64,000 nucleotides of DNA from Cryobacterium mannosilyticum. GTDB lineage: Bacteria > Actinomycetota > Actinomycetes > Actinomycetales > Microbacteriaceae. The notes below the pieces were generated by a model. It saw only the letters and a program-made list of their open reading frames with translations, ran no database searches and was not told the DNA's origin. This document shows positions 27,700 to 36,603 of the stretch, piece after piece (positions within the stretch are counted from its first letter, which is position 1; the number at the start of each line of letters is the position of its first letter). The DNA is taken from assembly GCF_004402705.1 (NCBI RefSeq), contig NZ_SOFM01000027.1, forward strand, positions 62,001 to 126,000. Direction: 5' to 3'. A program made the translations under genes and the position numbers.

Positions 27700-29021
27700 G
27701 CCGCCTGCTCCTCGTCGGCCACAGCCATGACTTCGAAACCCGGTTGAACGTCCTCCTCGGACGCGCCCTCCGCCTTGTGAGGGGACGGTCTCTGGCCTTC
27801 GGCCCATCGGCGCTCCTCGGCCGGTTGGTGGCGGCAGACCGCCCCGACACGGCGCTTCTGGGTTCGTTCCTCTCCCGGGACGGGGTGCGGGAACTCTCGG
27901 CGGGCCTGACCAGGCTCTACCCGGGCATCGGCATCGTGACCGTTGGCGAGAACCGAGGCCCGCGGAACGGCTGGGTGGCCGAAGGGACCGTTCACCCGGT
28001 ACTGAGCCGGAGCGCGGAGCGCACGGCCGTCGTCTCTGCCGGCGGCCGGGCGAGCCGGCTCGGCCGGCCCGCCCCGATGTACGGCGAGGTTCTGGCATCC
28101 GTGGTGGAACTCGAACCCGTGCTTGAACCTGCGCTGGATCCTGTCCTCGAGCCCGAGTTTCTCCATGAGCCCGCCGGGGAGCCCGAATCGTTCGTCCCCT
28201 GGGACCTCGGGCAGGCCGCCGTCGACACCGTGCCGGCGCCGGACGGTGTGCGCAGCCAGATCATCGCGGTGGTGGCGCCCAAGGGCGGCCTCGGCAAGAC
28301 CACGGTCGCCACCAACCTGGCGGTCGGCCTCGCCAAACTGGCGCCGTTGTCGGTCGTAATCGTGGATGCCGACACGCAGTTCGGGGATGTCGCCACGGCC
28401 CTGTCGCTGGCCCCCACGCACACCCTGCCGGACCTGGTCACGGGCGTCGCTCCGGAGGACACCCTGGTGATGAAGACCCTCCTCACCGCTCACCCGAGCG
28501 GCTTCTACACCGTCTGCGGCGCGGACCTCCCGGCCGAGGGCGACCGGGTCACCGGGGATCAGCTCAGCCACCTGCTCCAGCAGCTCTCGTCCATCTTCCG
28601 GTTCGTCATCGTCGACACGGCCCCCGGGCTGGGGGACCATGCGCTCGCCGCTCTCGAACTGGCCACGGACGCCGTGTTCCTGTGCGATATGTCGGTGCCC
28701 AGCGCGCGCGGACTCCGCAAGGAGCTGGCGGTGCTCGCCAGCATCGGCATGTTGCCTCCCGTTCGGCACGTGGTGCTGAACCTGGCCGACCGCACGAGCG
28801 GACTCAGCGTGCGCGACATCGAGGCGACGATCGGAGTGCCCGTCGACGTGGCCATTCCGCGTTCCTCCCTCGTCGCGTTGTCGACCAACCGCGGCATTCC
28901 CGTCCTCCAGGCCAAGGGGAGAAGCCCCGCGTCGAAGGCCCTCACGGCCCTGGTGCACCGGTTCGAGCCGAGCGCTTTCCTGAAACGTGGTCATCTGCAT
29001 CGAAGGGTGGTTGTCGAATGA
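27696..29021 (+). CDS. TadZ/CpaE-like ATPase
   Basis: A 441-aa ParA/MinD-superfamily ATPase that localises the Tad pilus machine. The N-terminal ~170 residues are receiver-like or low complexity, with an unusual run of glutamate/leucine/proline pairs (LEPVLEPALDPVLEPEF). The deviant Walker A is VVAPKGGLGKTTVATNLAVG near residue 193, followed by VIVDADTQFGDVATAL and VIVDTAPGLGDHAL. It overlaps both neighbours by 4 bases. Confidence 0.9.
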   Translation: MSRLLLVGHSHDFETRLNVLLGRALRLVRGRSLAFGPSALLGRLVAADRPDTALLGSFLSRDGVRELSAGLTRLYPGIGIVTVGENRGPRNGWVAEGTVHPVLSRSAERTAVVSAGGRASRLGRPAPMYGEVLASVVELEPVLEPALDPVLEPEFLHEPAGEPESFVPWDLGQAAVDTVPAPDGVRSQIIAVVAPKGGLGKTTVATNLAVGLAKLAPLSVVIVDADTQFGDVATALSLAPTHTLPDLVTGVAPEDTLVMKTLLTAHPSGFYTVCGADLPAEGDRVTGDQLSHLLQQLSSIFRFVIVDTAPGLGDHALAALELATDAVFLCDMSVPSARGLRKELAVLASIGMLPPVRHVVLNLADRTSGLSVRDIEATIGVPVDVAIPRSSLVALSTNRGIPVLQAKGRSPASKALTALVHRFEPSAFLKRGHLHRRVVVE

Positions 29022-30481
29022 AACTGAACGAAAGAGTGGATGCCGCGCGAGGCGCGGGTCCCCAGAATCACTTCGTCACGAGAGGAGGGACCCTCGCGCC
29101 GGCAGGAGGGGACCCGGCGGCCGGCAGGCCCGGCGGGGAAAGCCCGGCCGATCCGGGGTCGCTCCCGCTTCCCACGGCGGTGGTCGCCCCGGTCGATCCC
29201 CTCGCCGAGCTCAAGGAGCGGGCGGCCCAGGAACTCTTCGGCCGCATCGGCTCCCGGCTCAGCGATTCCAGTCTCGACGAGGAGCAACTGCACGCCCTGG
29301 CCCGAGCCGAACTGGGAAAGATCGTCTCCGCCGAACAGGTGCCCCTGAGCCGGGAGGAACGCAACAGGCTCATCTCCGAGATCGGCGCCGACGTGCTCGG
29401 CTATGGTCCGCTCGAGCGCCTGTTGAACGACGAGACCGTGACCGAGATCATGGTCAACGGACACGAGCAGATCTTCGTCGAACGACACGGGCAGCTCACC
29501 CTCAGCGACGCCAGCTTCACCAGTGAGGCCCAGCTCCGCCGGGTGATCGAGCGGATCGTTGCCAAGGTGGGTCGCCGAATCGACGAGTCCTCACCCCTGG
29601 TCGATGCGCGCCTGGCCGACGGGTCGCGCGTGAACGCCATCATTCCTCCTCTGGCAGTGGACGGATCCTCGCTCACTATTCGCAAGTTCGCGCGCGAACC
29701 ACTCACCGCCGCCGACCTGGTCGGGCTCGGCACCTTGACCCCCGGCATGGCCGAGGTGCTCGAGGCATGCGTGAACGCCCGGCTCAACATCATCGTCTCC
29801 GGGGGCACCGGCACGGGGAAGACGACGCTTCTGAACGTGCTCTCCGGCTTCATCCCCGCCAATGAACGCATTATCACCATCGAGGATGCGGTCGAGCTGC
29901 AGCTGCAGCAGGACCACGTCATCCGGCTCGAGTCCAGGCCGGCCAACATCGAGGGCAAGGGCGAGGTGACCATCCGGGACCTGGTGCGAAACTCGCTCCG
30001 GATGCGCCCGGACCGCATCGTGATCGGTGAGTGCCGCGGCGGCGAGAGCCTCGACATGCTCCAGGCGATGAACACCGGCCACGAGGGATCCATCTCGACG
30101 GTGCACTCCAACTCGCCCAGGGACGCGATCTCCAGGCTCGAAACGCTGGTCCTGATGGCCGGGATGGACCTCCCGTTGCGGGCTATCCGGGAGCAGATCT
30201 CGTCGGCCATTGACGTGATCGTGCAGATCAGCCGACTGAAAGACGGCACCCGCCGGATCACGCACGTGACCGAGGTGCAGGGCATGGAGGGTGACATCGT
30301 GACGCTGCAGGATGCCTTCGTGTTCGACTTCTCCGCCGGAGTCGATGGGGACGGCCGCGTCCTCGGCCATGCGGCAGCGACCGGGGTGAGGCCTCGATTC
30401 GCCGACAAGTTCCGCGAGATGGGCATCCCCCTGTCGCCCGGAATTTTCCAGGCCGACCTGGTGACGCGGGGTCGGCGATGA
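29018..30481 (+). CDS. TadA/CpaF secretion ATPase
   Basis: A 487-aa cytoplasmic motor ATPase of the type IV pilus/secretion superfamily. N-terminal helical region, then YGPLERLLNDETVTEIMVNG. Walker A is VSGGTGTGKTTLLNVLSG near 265, Walker B IVIGECRGGESLDMLQ near 335, and the His box SISTVHSNSPRDAISRLE near 360. ATG at 29018 overlaps the tadZ stop; the longer open frame upstream is out of phase with tadZ coding and is not real. Confidence 0.94.
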   Translation: MKLNERVDAARGAGPQNHFVTRGGTLAPAGGDPAAGRPGGESPADPGSLPLPTAVVAPVDPLAELKERAAQELFGRIGSRLSDSSLDEEQLHALARAELGKIVSAEQVPLSREERNRLISEIGADVLGYGPLERLLNDETVTEIMVNGHEQIFVERHGQLTLSDASFTSEAQLRRVIERIVAKVGRRIDESSPLVDARLADGSRVNAIIPPLAVDGSSLTIRKFAREPLTAADLVGLGTLTPGMAEVLEACVNARLNIIVSGGTGTGKTTLLNVLSGFIPANERIITIEDAVELQLQQDHVIRLESRPANIEGKGEVTIRDLVRNSLRMRPDRIVIGECRGGESLDMLQAMNTGHEGSISTVHSNSPRDAISRLETLVLMAGMDLPLRAIREQISSAIDVIVQISRLKDGTRRITHVTEVQGMEGDIVTLQDAFVFDFSAGVDGDGRVLGHAAATGVRPRFADKFREMGIPLSPGIFQADLVTRGRR

Positions 30482-31434
30482 GCCCCGTGCTGTACGCCGG
30501 CATCGCGGCCGGGCTGTTGGCCCTGCTCGTGCTCGTGTTCCTGGTCATCGCGCCGAGCGGGCCGAAGGTTCCGCTCGAACGTCGTCGTGCCCCCGGAACC
30601 GTCGCGGAGGCGTCGACCCTGACCAGGATGACCGATCGCACGGTGGAAGCCATCGACGTGGTGATCCGCCGCCGCGCGTCGATACCGTTCGGTGCGGCGG
30701 AACTGGAACAGGCCGGCATTCGCATGCAGCCATCCGGGTTCGTGCTCATGGTCTTCTCGGCGGCGACGGTGCTGGCGCTGGTCGGCCTTCTGCTCGGTGC
30801 GGGCACCGGCTGGACGGTGCCGCTCATGGTCGCCGGTGTGGCCTGCGCTCCGATCGGCGCCCTGGTCCTGCTGCGGATCCGCACCGCCCGGCGCCGCGCG
30901 AAGTTCGCCGATCAGCTTGACGAGTCACTGGGCCTGCTCGCCGGCGCCCTGCGCGCCGGCCACGGTCTGCTCCGCGCGGTCGACGCCGTCTCCCAGGAAA
31001 CGGAATCGCCGACGACCGAGGAGTTCGCCCGGGTCGTCAACGAAACCCGGATCGGTCGTGACCTCAGCGACGCGCTGGACAACACCGCGCTGCGCATGCG
31101 CAGCGACGATTTCCAGTGGGTTGCCCAGGCCATCGCCATCAACCGGGAGGTGGGCGGCAACCTGTCCCAGGTGCTCGACCAGGTGGGGCACACCATCCGG
31201 GAGCGCAACCAGCTGCGCCGCCAGGTGAAGGCGCTCGCCGCGGAAGGAAAGATGTCCGCCTACGTGCTCATCGCCCTTCCGATCGGGGTCTTCTCCTTCC
31301 TGCTGATGACCCAGCCGTCCTATTTCAACGGCTTCCTCGGCAACATCTGGGGAACCCTGGCCCTGGTGGTCGCCGCCATCCTGCTCATCGTCGGCTCGAT
31401 CTGGATGATGGCCGTCGTCAAGGTGAAGTTCTAG
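30478..31434 (+). CDS. TadB inner-membrane platform protein (T2SF)
   Basis: A 318-aa membrane protein of the GspF/TadB family. Three hydrophobic regions near 5-25, 78-125 and 265-315 flank a helical domain with FADQLDESLGLLAGALRAGHG and WVAQAIAINREVGGNLSQVL, both typical of T2SF. It forms the membrane platform with TadC. Four-base overlap with tadA and 9-base gap to tadC. Confidence 0.9.
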   Translation: MSPVLYAGIAAGLLALLVLVFLVIAPSGPKVPLERRRAPGTVAEASTLTRMTDRTVEAIDVVIRRRASIPFGAAELEQAGIRMQPSGFVLMVFSAATVLALVGLLLGAGTGWTVPLMVAGVACAPIGALVLLRIRTARRRAKFADQLDESLGLLAGALRAGHGLLRAVDAVSQETESPTTEEFARVVNETRIGRDLSDALDNTALRMRSDDFQWVAQAIAINREVGGNLSQVLDQVGHTIRERNQLRRQVKALAAEGKMSAYVLIALPIGVFSFLLMTQPSYFNGFLGNIWGTLALVVAAILLIVGSIWMMAVVKVKF

Positions 31435-31443
31435 GAGAATTCG

Positions 31444-32304
31444 ATGCCATCACTCACTGCCATCCTGGCCGCCCTGGCCGTCGCCGGCGGGCTCGGCGCC
31501 CTGATCGGGATCCTGGTCGGCGGGCGCGCTCCGTCACCGGCCACCGAGCCGGGTGACGCGCCAGCGCAGGGGCGTGCGTCCCGGGGCCCGCTCTCCCTCC
31601 GGGCCAGGACCCGCGTGCCCCGAGGCTATCTCGCCCGGCTCGAACGGAACGTCGTGCTGGCGGGGCGCCCGCCCGCCTGGACCGTGGACAAGATCCTGAT
31701 CGCCAAACCACTCGTGGCGGCAGGCGGCGTGCTGCTGGCGGGATTGTGGATCGGCGGTGACACCTCACCGGTGCGGATCGTGCTCGGTGCCGCCCTCGTG
31801 CTGCTGTGCTTCTTCGTCCCTGACCTTCTCATGTACAGCCGGGGCCAGGAACGGCAGGAGCAGATCCAGAACGCGCTCGCCGACACCCTCGACCAGATGA
31901 CCATCGCCGTGGAGGCCGGCCTCGGCTTCGAGGCGGCGATGGCGAAGGCGGCCACGAACGGCAAGGGCCCGTTGGCCGAGGAGTTCATTCGAACCCTTCA
32001 GGACATGAGCATCGGCCGCTCACGCAAAGACGCCTACCAGGAGCTCAGTGCCCGCACCTCCTCGGCCGACCTGCGCCGGTTCACCCGCTCGGTCATCCAG
32101 GCCGACACCTACGGAATCGCGATCGCCGACGTGTTGCGCGTGCAGGCAGGGGAGATGCGGATGCGTCGCCGCCAGCGGGCCGAAGAGCAGGCGATGAAAG
32201 TACCGGTCAAAGTTATTTTCCCGCTGGTATTCTGCATCCTGCCGGTGCTCTTCATCGTGCTGCTCACGCCCGCGGTGATCAGCATCACCAAGGCGTTCAC
32301 CTAG
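31444..32304 (+). CDS. TadC inner-membrane platform protein (T2SF)
   Basis: A 286-aa second platform protein. The core contains NALADTLDQMTIAVEAGLGFEAAMAKA, QADTYGIAIADVLRVQAGEMR and the terminal hydrophobic VIFPLVFCILPVLFIVLLTPAVISI. ATG 31444 follows TAGGAGAATTCG. It is the last recognised gene of the Tad operon; no TadD or extra minor pilin genes follow. Confidence 0.9.
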   Translation: MPSLTAILAALAVAGGLGALIGILVGGRAPSPATEPGDAPAQGRASRGPLSLRARTRVPRGYLARLERNVVLAGRPPAWTVDKILIAKPLVAAGGVLLAGLWIGGDTSPVRIVLGAALVLLCFFVPDLLMYSRGQERQEQIQNALADTLDQMTIAVEAGLGFEAAMAKAATNGKGPLAEEFIRTLQDMSIGRSRKDAYQELSARTSSADLRRFTRSVIQADTYGIAIADVLRVQAGEMRMRRRQRAEEQAMKVPVKVIFPLVFCILPVLFIVLLTPAVISITKAFT

Positions 32305-32358
32305 GTCGCTGGGGATACGGGGCCGGTAGATCGCAGATCAGTCGGTCCCTACTCGAGG

Positions 32359-32481
32359 TCAGGGCCGAGCAACTCCGAGATCGCCTGCTCGAACACGCCG
32401 AGGATTGCGCCAGGCAAAGGATTCCAGCTCACCCTGCTGCAGTTGGGCTATCCGGTCGCGGTCGATGATGGCACGCGTCAT
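32359..32481 (-). pseudogene. Short gene remnant, frame-broken
   Basis: ATG 32481 opens a 40-codon frame whose N-terminal MTRAIIDRDRIAQLQQGELE looks like a genuine protein start. It then runs into a different frame whose C-terminal-like piece reads PGAILGVFEQAISELLGPDLE before a stop at 32350. It looks like an internally deleted gene with its two ends joined out of phase. The source protein was not recognised. Confidence 0.4.
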
Positions 32482-32541
32482 TGAAACTCACGCACGTGCT
32501 GTGAACATAGTGGCGGAGACGCCTGTCGGTCGATGTCCCGG

Positions 32542-33030
32542 CTAGCGGAAGTTCACGAACTGCAGGGCGACCTCGAGATCCTTGCCCTTGAGCAGGGCCA
32601 TCGTGGCCTGCAGGTCGTCGCGGCTCTTCGAGCTGACGCGCAGTTCGTCGCCCTGGATCTGGCTCTTGACGCCCTTGGGGCCTTCGTCGCGGATGATCTT
32701 GTTGATTTTCTTCGCGTTCTCCTGGTCGATGCCGGCCTTCACCCCGGCCTCGATCCGGAACTCCTTGCCGGAGGCGAAGGGTTCGCCGGCGTCGAGGCTG
32801 CGCAGGGAGATGCCGCGCTTGATCAGCTTCGATTCGAACACCTCGAGGATCGCCTTGACGCGCTCCTCGGAGTTGGCCTTCATGAGCACCTTCTCGCCGC
32901 TCATCTCGATCGAGGCGCCGACGTTTTTGAAGTCGTAGCGCTGGGCGACTTCCTTGTGGGCCTGGTTGAGGGCGTTGTCGACCTCCATCGGGTCGACCTT
33001 GCTGACGATGTCGAACGTTGAGTCTGCCAT
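32542..33030 (-). CDS. YajQ family nucleotide-binding protein
   Basis: A 162-aa two-domain protein of the YajQ/XAC3671 family, reported in other bacteria to bind cyclic di-GMP. It opens MADSTFDIVSKVDPMEVDNA, has AQRYDFKNVGASIEMSGEKV and ends QATMALLKGKDLEVALQFVNFR, characteristic of the family in full length. Monocistronic. Direct ligand evidence cannot be read from this sequence. Confidence 0.93.
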   Translation of the reverse strand: MADSTFDIVSKVDPMEVDNALNQAHKEVAQRYDFKNVGASIEMSGEKVLMKANSEERVKAILEVFESKLIKRGISLRSLDAGEPFASGKEFRIEAGVKAGIDQENAKKINKIIRDEGPKGVKSQIQGDELRVSSKSRDDLQATMALLKGKDLEVALQFVNFR

Positions 33031-33111
33031 GCCTGCAATGTTATCGAGTGGGACGCTCCATCACGACAGCCGGGCACCGCCCGGCGGCGGAACCCGGCCG
33101 GCCGGGCCCGG

Positions 33112-34128
33112 TCAGCGGGGCGTCTGAGCGGTGCTCGAGCGCACGATCAGCTCAAACGGCATCGGCGTGTTCAGGTTCGGCGTGAGGTGCTTTCCCGGGC
33201 TGAGCTGGTCGAGCAGGATCTCGACCGCCTTTGCTCCCTGCCCCTGCGGGAATTGGGCGATCGTGCTCAGCCCGAAGAAGTCGGCCAGTTCGTGGTCGTC
33301 CACGCCGATCACGGAGACGTCCCGCGGCACGACCAGGCCGAGGTCCTTGGCCGCCAGGATGGCACCGATCGCCATCTCGTCGGAGGCGGCGAAGATGGCG
33401 GTCGGCCGGTCGTGCGGGTTGCCGAGGAGCTGCTTCGCCGCCTGGTAGCCGCCGCGCATCGTGAAGTCGGCCGTCATGAACAGTTCGGCGGCCGGGGTGA
33501 TCCCGGCCGCGTCGAGCGCGTTCTCGTAGCCGACCCGCCGGTTCGTCGGCAGGTGGAAGTCCAGGTCGAGGTCCTTGTTGCCGCCGATGTGCGCGATCCG
33601 GGTGTGGCCGAGCGACAGGAGGTGCTCGGTGGCCAGCCGCGCGACGGCGACGTCGTCGATGGTGAGGGTGCGCACTCCCTCGATCGGGCCGCCGACGCCG
33701 ACGAGGGGCTTGCCGAGCGCATGCAGGCTGGTCACCTCGGTCGCCGTCAGCTCGAGCGAAATGGCGATCACGGCATCCACTCGCTGGCGAAGCAGGAAAT
33801 GGTCGAACACGCTGCGGCGCTCGGCGCCGCCGCCGGTGAGGCTGTACAGGGTGAGGTCGTAGCCGTTGTTGAGCAGGGACTTCTGGGCGCCCTCGACCAC
33901 GCTGGAGAAGAACCAGCGGTCGAGGAACGGAACGACGACGCCGATGTTCTTCATCCGCCCGGAGGCCAGGCTCGACGCCGTCGACGAGACGACGTAGCCC
34001 AGTTCGTCGGCCGCCGCTTCCACCTTCAGCCGGGTGGCGGGGGAGACATGGCCGTTGCCGCTCAGGGCGCGCGAAACCGTGGCGGTGGACACGCCCGCGT
34101 GACGGGCGACCTCGTCGATGCCGACCAT
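33112..34128 (-). CDS. LacI-family transcriptional regulator
   Basis: A 338-aa repressor-type regulator. N-terminal HTH: GIDEVARHAGVSTATVSRAL, hinge DELGYVVSSTASSLASG, followed by a periplasmic-binding-like effector domain with IGVVVPFLDRWFFSSVVEGA and VSVIGVDDHELADFFGLST. These are typical of sugar-responsive LacI members. No transport genes sit next to it, but LacI-like operators precede the maltodextrin genes at 53331-53442; a link is possible but not shown. Confidence 0.92.
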   Translation of the reverse strand: MVGIDEVARHAGVSTATVSRALSGNGHVSPATRLKVEAAADELGYVVSSTASSLASGRMKNIGVVVPFLDRWFFSSVVEGAQKSLLNNGYDLTLYSLTGGGAERRSVFDHFLLRQRVDAVIAISLELTATEVTSLHALGKPLVGVGGPIEGVRTLTIDDVAVARLATEHLLSLGHTRIAHIGGNKDLDLDFHLPTNRRVGYENALDAAGITPAAELFMTADFTMRGGYQAAKQLLGNPHDRPTAIFAASDEMAIGAILAAKDLGLVVPRDVSVIGVDDHELADFFGLSTIAQFPQGQGAKAVEILLDQLSPGKHLTPNLNTPMPFELIVRSSTAQTPR

Positions 34129-34282
34129 GGGGTTCCTAACGGCGGTGAATTTGAGCCTTCATCGATCATATCGACCGGCGGATGTGCGCCGATCCCGGCC
34201 TTGATTTCTCACTGGGGCCAAAACTCTTGTATTCTGTCTGAGCGTCTCCGGTCACGTGTTCACATATGGTCGGGTGCGTATT

Positions 34283-34364
34283 GGCAAGTTACCCAAGTGG
34301 CCAAAGGGATCTGACTGTAAATCAGCCGTCTTAGACTTCGGGGGTTCGAATCCCTCACTTGCCA
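34283..34364 (+). tRNA. tRNA-Tyr (GTA)
   Basis: Acceptor GGCAAGT (34283-34289) pairs with ACTTGCC (34357-34363). Anticodon loop CTGTAAA gives GTA. The long variable arm is as expected for bacterial tRNA-Tyr, and the T arm contains GGTTCGAATCC. The CCA end is not encoded. Its 3' end is the attachment site of the adjoining integrated element. Confidence 0.95.
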
Positions 34365-34365
34365 C
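34342..34365 (+). repeat. attL: left copy of the 24-bp attachment repeat
   Basis: The 24-bp core starts GGGTTCGAATCCCTC and ends GCCAC. It covers the T arm and 3' end of tRNA-Tyr and is repeated exactly at 47503-47526. Confidence 0.9.
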
Positions 34366-34372
34366 CGTGCCT

Positions 34373-34406
34373 AACCCCCGGAATCCCTGTGTTTCCGGGG
34401 GTTTTT
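34373..34406 (+). terminator. Terminator just inside the left end
   Basis: AACCCCCGGAA (34373-34383) pairs with TTCCGGGGGTT (34393-34403), then a T run. It ends the tRNA-Tyr transcript and faces the 3' end of the integrase gene. Confidence 0.88.
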
Positions 34407-34413
34407 GCGTCTC

Positions 34414-35538
34414 TCAGGCCTCTTTCCCCCACGAGAACCCCACAATTGTTTCGGCGCGCACCGCATCCATCCGCTCGGAAACGGCGTCGAGGTCGTCTTC
34501 GAACAGGTCCGCGTAGGTGTCGAGCGTCATCGCTGCTGAGGCGTGGCCGAGCATCCGCTGCACTGCCTTGGGGTTCGCGCCGGCCGAGATGGCCAGGCTT
34601 GCCGCGGTGTGGCGGAGGTCGTGCGGGGTGATGAGCGGGAACGTGCCATCGTCCTTCTGGGCGGCCTGCACTGCCCTGATGAACCATCCGCCCTCGGTGT
34701 TGGACCGTGGGAAGTGGACATCGCCGGCACCGAACACCAGCTGCCCCCGGGTCTTCCCTTCGCACGCTCGAGCGAGTGGCACAGACAGGAAGCTCGGGTA
34801 CGGGACGCTCCGGCGCTCGTGAGTCTTCGGGGTGCCGACAACGACCTGGCTGCCGATGAGGACGGCATTCTCCTCGATAAGCATCCGCCGGCGGAGCGCG
34901 TCCAGGCACGATAGGCGCAGGCCGATGGCTTCACCCCAGCGGATGCCGGTGTAGGCGAGCACGTAGACCAATGTGGAGTGCTCGGCGGCGTGCATCGCGA
35001 GCAGTTCGACTTGGGCGGCCGAGAGGTAGGCGCGCTTCTTCTTCCCCTTGCGTGGGAGCTTGACACCGCGGGCCGGGTTGGACGAGATCCGTTTGTCGAG
35101 TACGGCGATGTCGAGAATGGCGGCGAGCACGCCGAACGCTCGGATGACGACGGTCGCCGAGCGAGGCTTCCCGCCGTTCGCCGTGAACTTCGTCACCCAC
35201 GACTGGACTTCAGAGTGTCGGATCTCTCCGATGCGTCGCGTGCCCCATGCCGGCTCCACGTGCACCCGCCACGCGGTCTCCACCGTGCGGAGGGAGGACG
35301 GCTTGAGGTGTGACTGGTTGGCCATCCATTCGACGCCGAGCTCGTGGATGGAGAGCTTCGCGGTCTTCGGGTCGACGTACTCGCCGCGGTTCGTCGCGAC
35401 CGTGATGTCGGCGAGGTAGTCCTCAGCGTCTTTCTTGCGCGCGAATCCGCCCTTCTCGCGCGACTGCCGGGCGGGGTCGCGATACCGGACCCGGTAACGC
35501 TTGCCGGCGCCAGTGCCGTAAGAGGTGATGCTGCCCAT
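34414..35538 (-). CDS. int: Tyrosine recombinase integrase
   Basis: A 374-aa site-specific recombinase that would insert and excise the element at tRNA-Tyr. It has an arm-binding N-terminus (SYGTGAGKRYRVRYRDPARQ), a SAM-like core-binding domain (residues about 60-150) and a catalytic domain with the R-H-R-Y residues: YTGIRWGEAIGLR (Arg), HDLRHTAASLA (His, Arg), LGHAS and LDTYADLF (Tyr). The start at 35538 has GGAG six bases before it; the extra 69 codons upstream in frame lack such support. Oriented toward attL, typical of integrated islands. Confidence 0.95.
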   Translation of the reverse strand: MGSITSYGTGAGKRYRVRYRDPARQSREKGGFARKKDAEDYLADITVATNRGEYVDPKTAKLSIHELGVEWMANQSHLKPSSLRTVETAWRVHVEPAWGTRRIGEIRHSEVQSWVTKFTANGGKPRSATVVIRAFGVLAAILDIAVLDKRISSNPARGVKLPRKGKKKRAYLSAAQVELLAMHAAEHSTLVYVLAYTGIRWGEAIGLRLSCLDALRRRMLIEENAVLIGSQVVVGTPKTHERRSVPYPSFLSVPLARACEGKTRGQLVFGAGDVHFPRSNTEGGWFIRAVQAAQKDDGTFPLITPHDLRHTAASLAISAGANPKAVQRMLGHASAAMTLDTYADLFEDDLDAVSERMDAVRAETIVGFSWGKEA

Positions 35539-35583
35539 GTTGTGCTCCGTTGTTCGTAGCTGCCGGGTGGCCGCTACTCCTAA

Positions 35584-35666
35584 GCCATGCGGCGGATCCG
35601 TCGGCCGTGCGTTGGTCGGGTGAAAATCACTGGATTTGGAGGTGGTGGAGATTTCCGCCGCATGGC
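35584..35666. promoter_or_regulatory. 13-bp inverted pair in the int/xis control region
   Basis: GCCATGCGGCGGA (35584-35596) and its exact complement TCCGCCGCATGGC (35654-35666), centres 70 bp apart, lie between the divergent integrase and the small HTH gene. Likely binding sites for the AlpA/Xis-like protein or integrase. Confidence 0.7.
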
Positions 35667-35743
35667 CCCTTAGTGGGACCACCCATTGGTCTCTCCGGTG
35701 GCGACTTGACGGTCGCGGCCGGATCCCGGATCGAAGGAACACC

Positions 35744-35944
35744 ATGCCCGTCTACCTCACCCCCGACCAGGTCGTCCTCATGCTCCCCGGAGTCTCGCGC
35801 GGCCAGCTCGCCCAGCTCCGATTCCACGGGAAGGGCCCTAAGTACCGCAAGCCGACCGCCAAGACCGTCCTGTACGTCCAGTCCGAAGTGGTGGCGTGGG
35901 TGGAGAGCACGACGTGCGGCGGCACTGGGACAGGGGCCGCGTGA
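35744..35944 (+). CDS. AlpA/excisionase-like small HTH protein 1
   Basis: A 66-aa winged-HTH protein: YLTPDQVVLMLPGVSRGQLAQ, then LRFHGKGPKYRKP (the wing) and VVAWVEST. Excisionase or AlpA-like proteins of this size drive excision or int transcription. It is divergent from int across a control region containing a perfect inverted repeat. It is about half identical to the protein at 36683-36883. ATG 35744 has GAAGGAAC upstream. Confidence 0.82.
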   Translation: MPVYLTPDQVVLMLPGVSRGQLAQLRFHGKGPKYRKPTAKTVLYVQSEVVAWVESTTCGGTGTGAA

Positions 35945-35973
35945 GGCGCTGACGAGGCGGTAGGCGTGAGGCA

Positions 35974-36600
35974 TCAGAACACCGCACCTACGTCGTCGAG
36001 ATCAACACCGTTGCTCCGCAGGGCGTTGTCCGTTGTGTACAGCTGAGCTTGCAGAGCGCGGATCTTCTCGTTGGCATCGCGCTCGGCGTCCTCATCCGGG
36101 CGGCGCCCTTCGTCTTGGGCGGTCTTGCGCAGTTCAGCCAGTTCCCGTTCGACCTTCGCAAGCTGCACATGGAGGCTGCTTCGGTGGCGCAACGTCTCAG
36201 CCACCAGTTGGTCAAAGAACGCCGGATATCCGCCCTCCAGGAGCGGTGAGCCGTCTACGTGCGCGTTGAGGCTACGCACGTCACTCGTGCCGCCGAACCA
36301 CTCGCGGGCCAGCCAAGCCAGCGCTTTGGCCTCGAACCCTTCACCATCGGTGAGAACCATCTCGTAGTAGGGCTTCGTGACATCGAACACTAGATCCGCT
36401 GGTGATACGTGGAGGACGAGTGCGATCGCCATGAGTTGACGGACAGTCAGATCATCCTTCCGCCCATTCTCGAGGTTCGCCACAATCGACCGCGTGAGGC
36501 CGAAGCCGGCCTTTTCTGCCAACTCCTCGGCGCTCATCTTGAGGTGCTTCCGATACTTCGCGATCTTCGCGCCTGGATTATAGGAGAAAGTCTTGGCCAT
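35974..36600 (-). CDS. XRE-family repressor with coiled-coil tail
   Basis: A 208-aa regulator (starting MAKTFSYNP). Cro/CI-type HTH near residues 10-70: IAKYRKHLKMSAEELAEKAG, RSIVANLENGRKDDLTVRQL. The C-terminal third is a predicted coiled coil (LHVQLAKVERELAELRKTA, then EKIRALQAQLYTTDNAL), which may mediate multimers or binding to an inducer protein. It faces the element's operon across twin dyads. The ATG at 36600 has no ribosome site, so it may be leaderless; GTG 36645 would add 15 residues. Likely the master repressor, comparable in role to Stl of staphylococcal islands. Confidence 0.85.
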   Translation of the reverse strand: MAKTFSYNPGAKIAKYRKHLKMSAEELAEKAGFGLTRSIVANLENGRKDDLTVRQLMAIALVLHVSPADLVFDVTKPYYEMVLTDGEGFEAKALAWLAREWFGGTSDVRSLNAHVDGSPLLEGGYPAFFDQLVAETLRHRSSLHVQLAKVERELAELRKTAQDEGRRPDEDAERDANEKIRALQAQLYTTDNALRSNGVDLDDVGAVF

Positions 36601-36603
36601 GCG

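Noticed and set aside
27087..29000. 637-aa minus-strand frame over cpaB-tadZ
   Set aside because: Antisense of two recognised pilus genes; no domain and Gly/Arg/His-rich composition.
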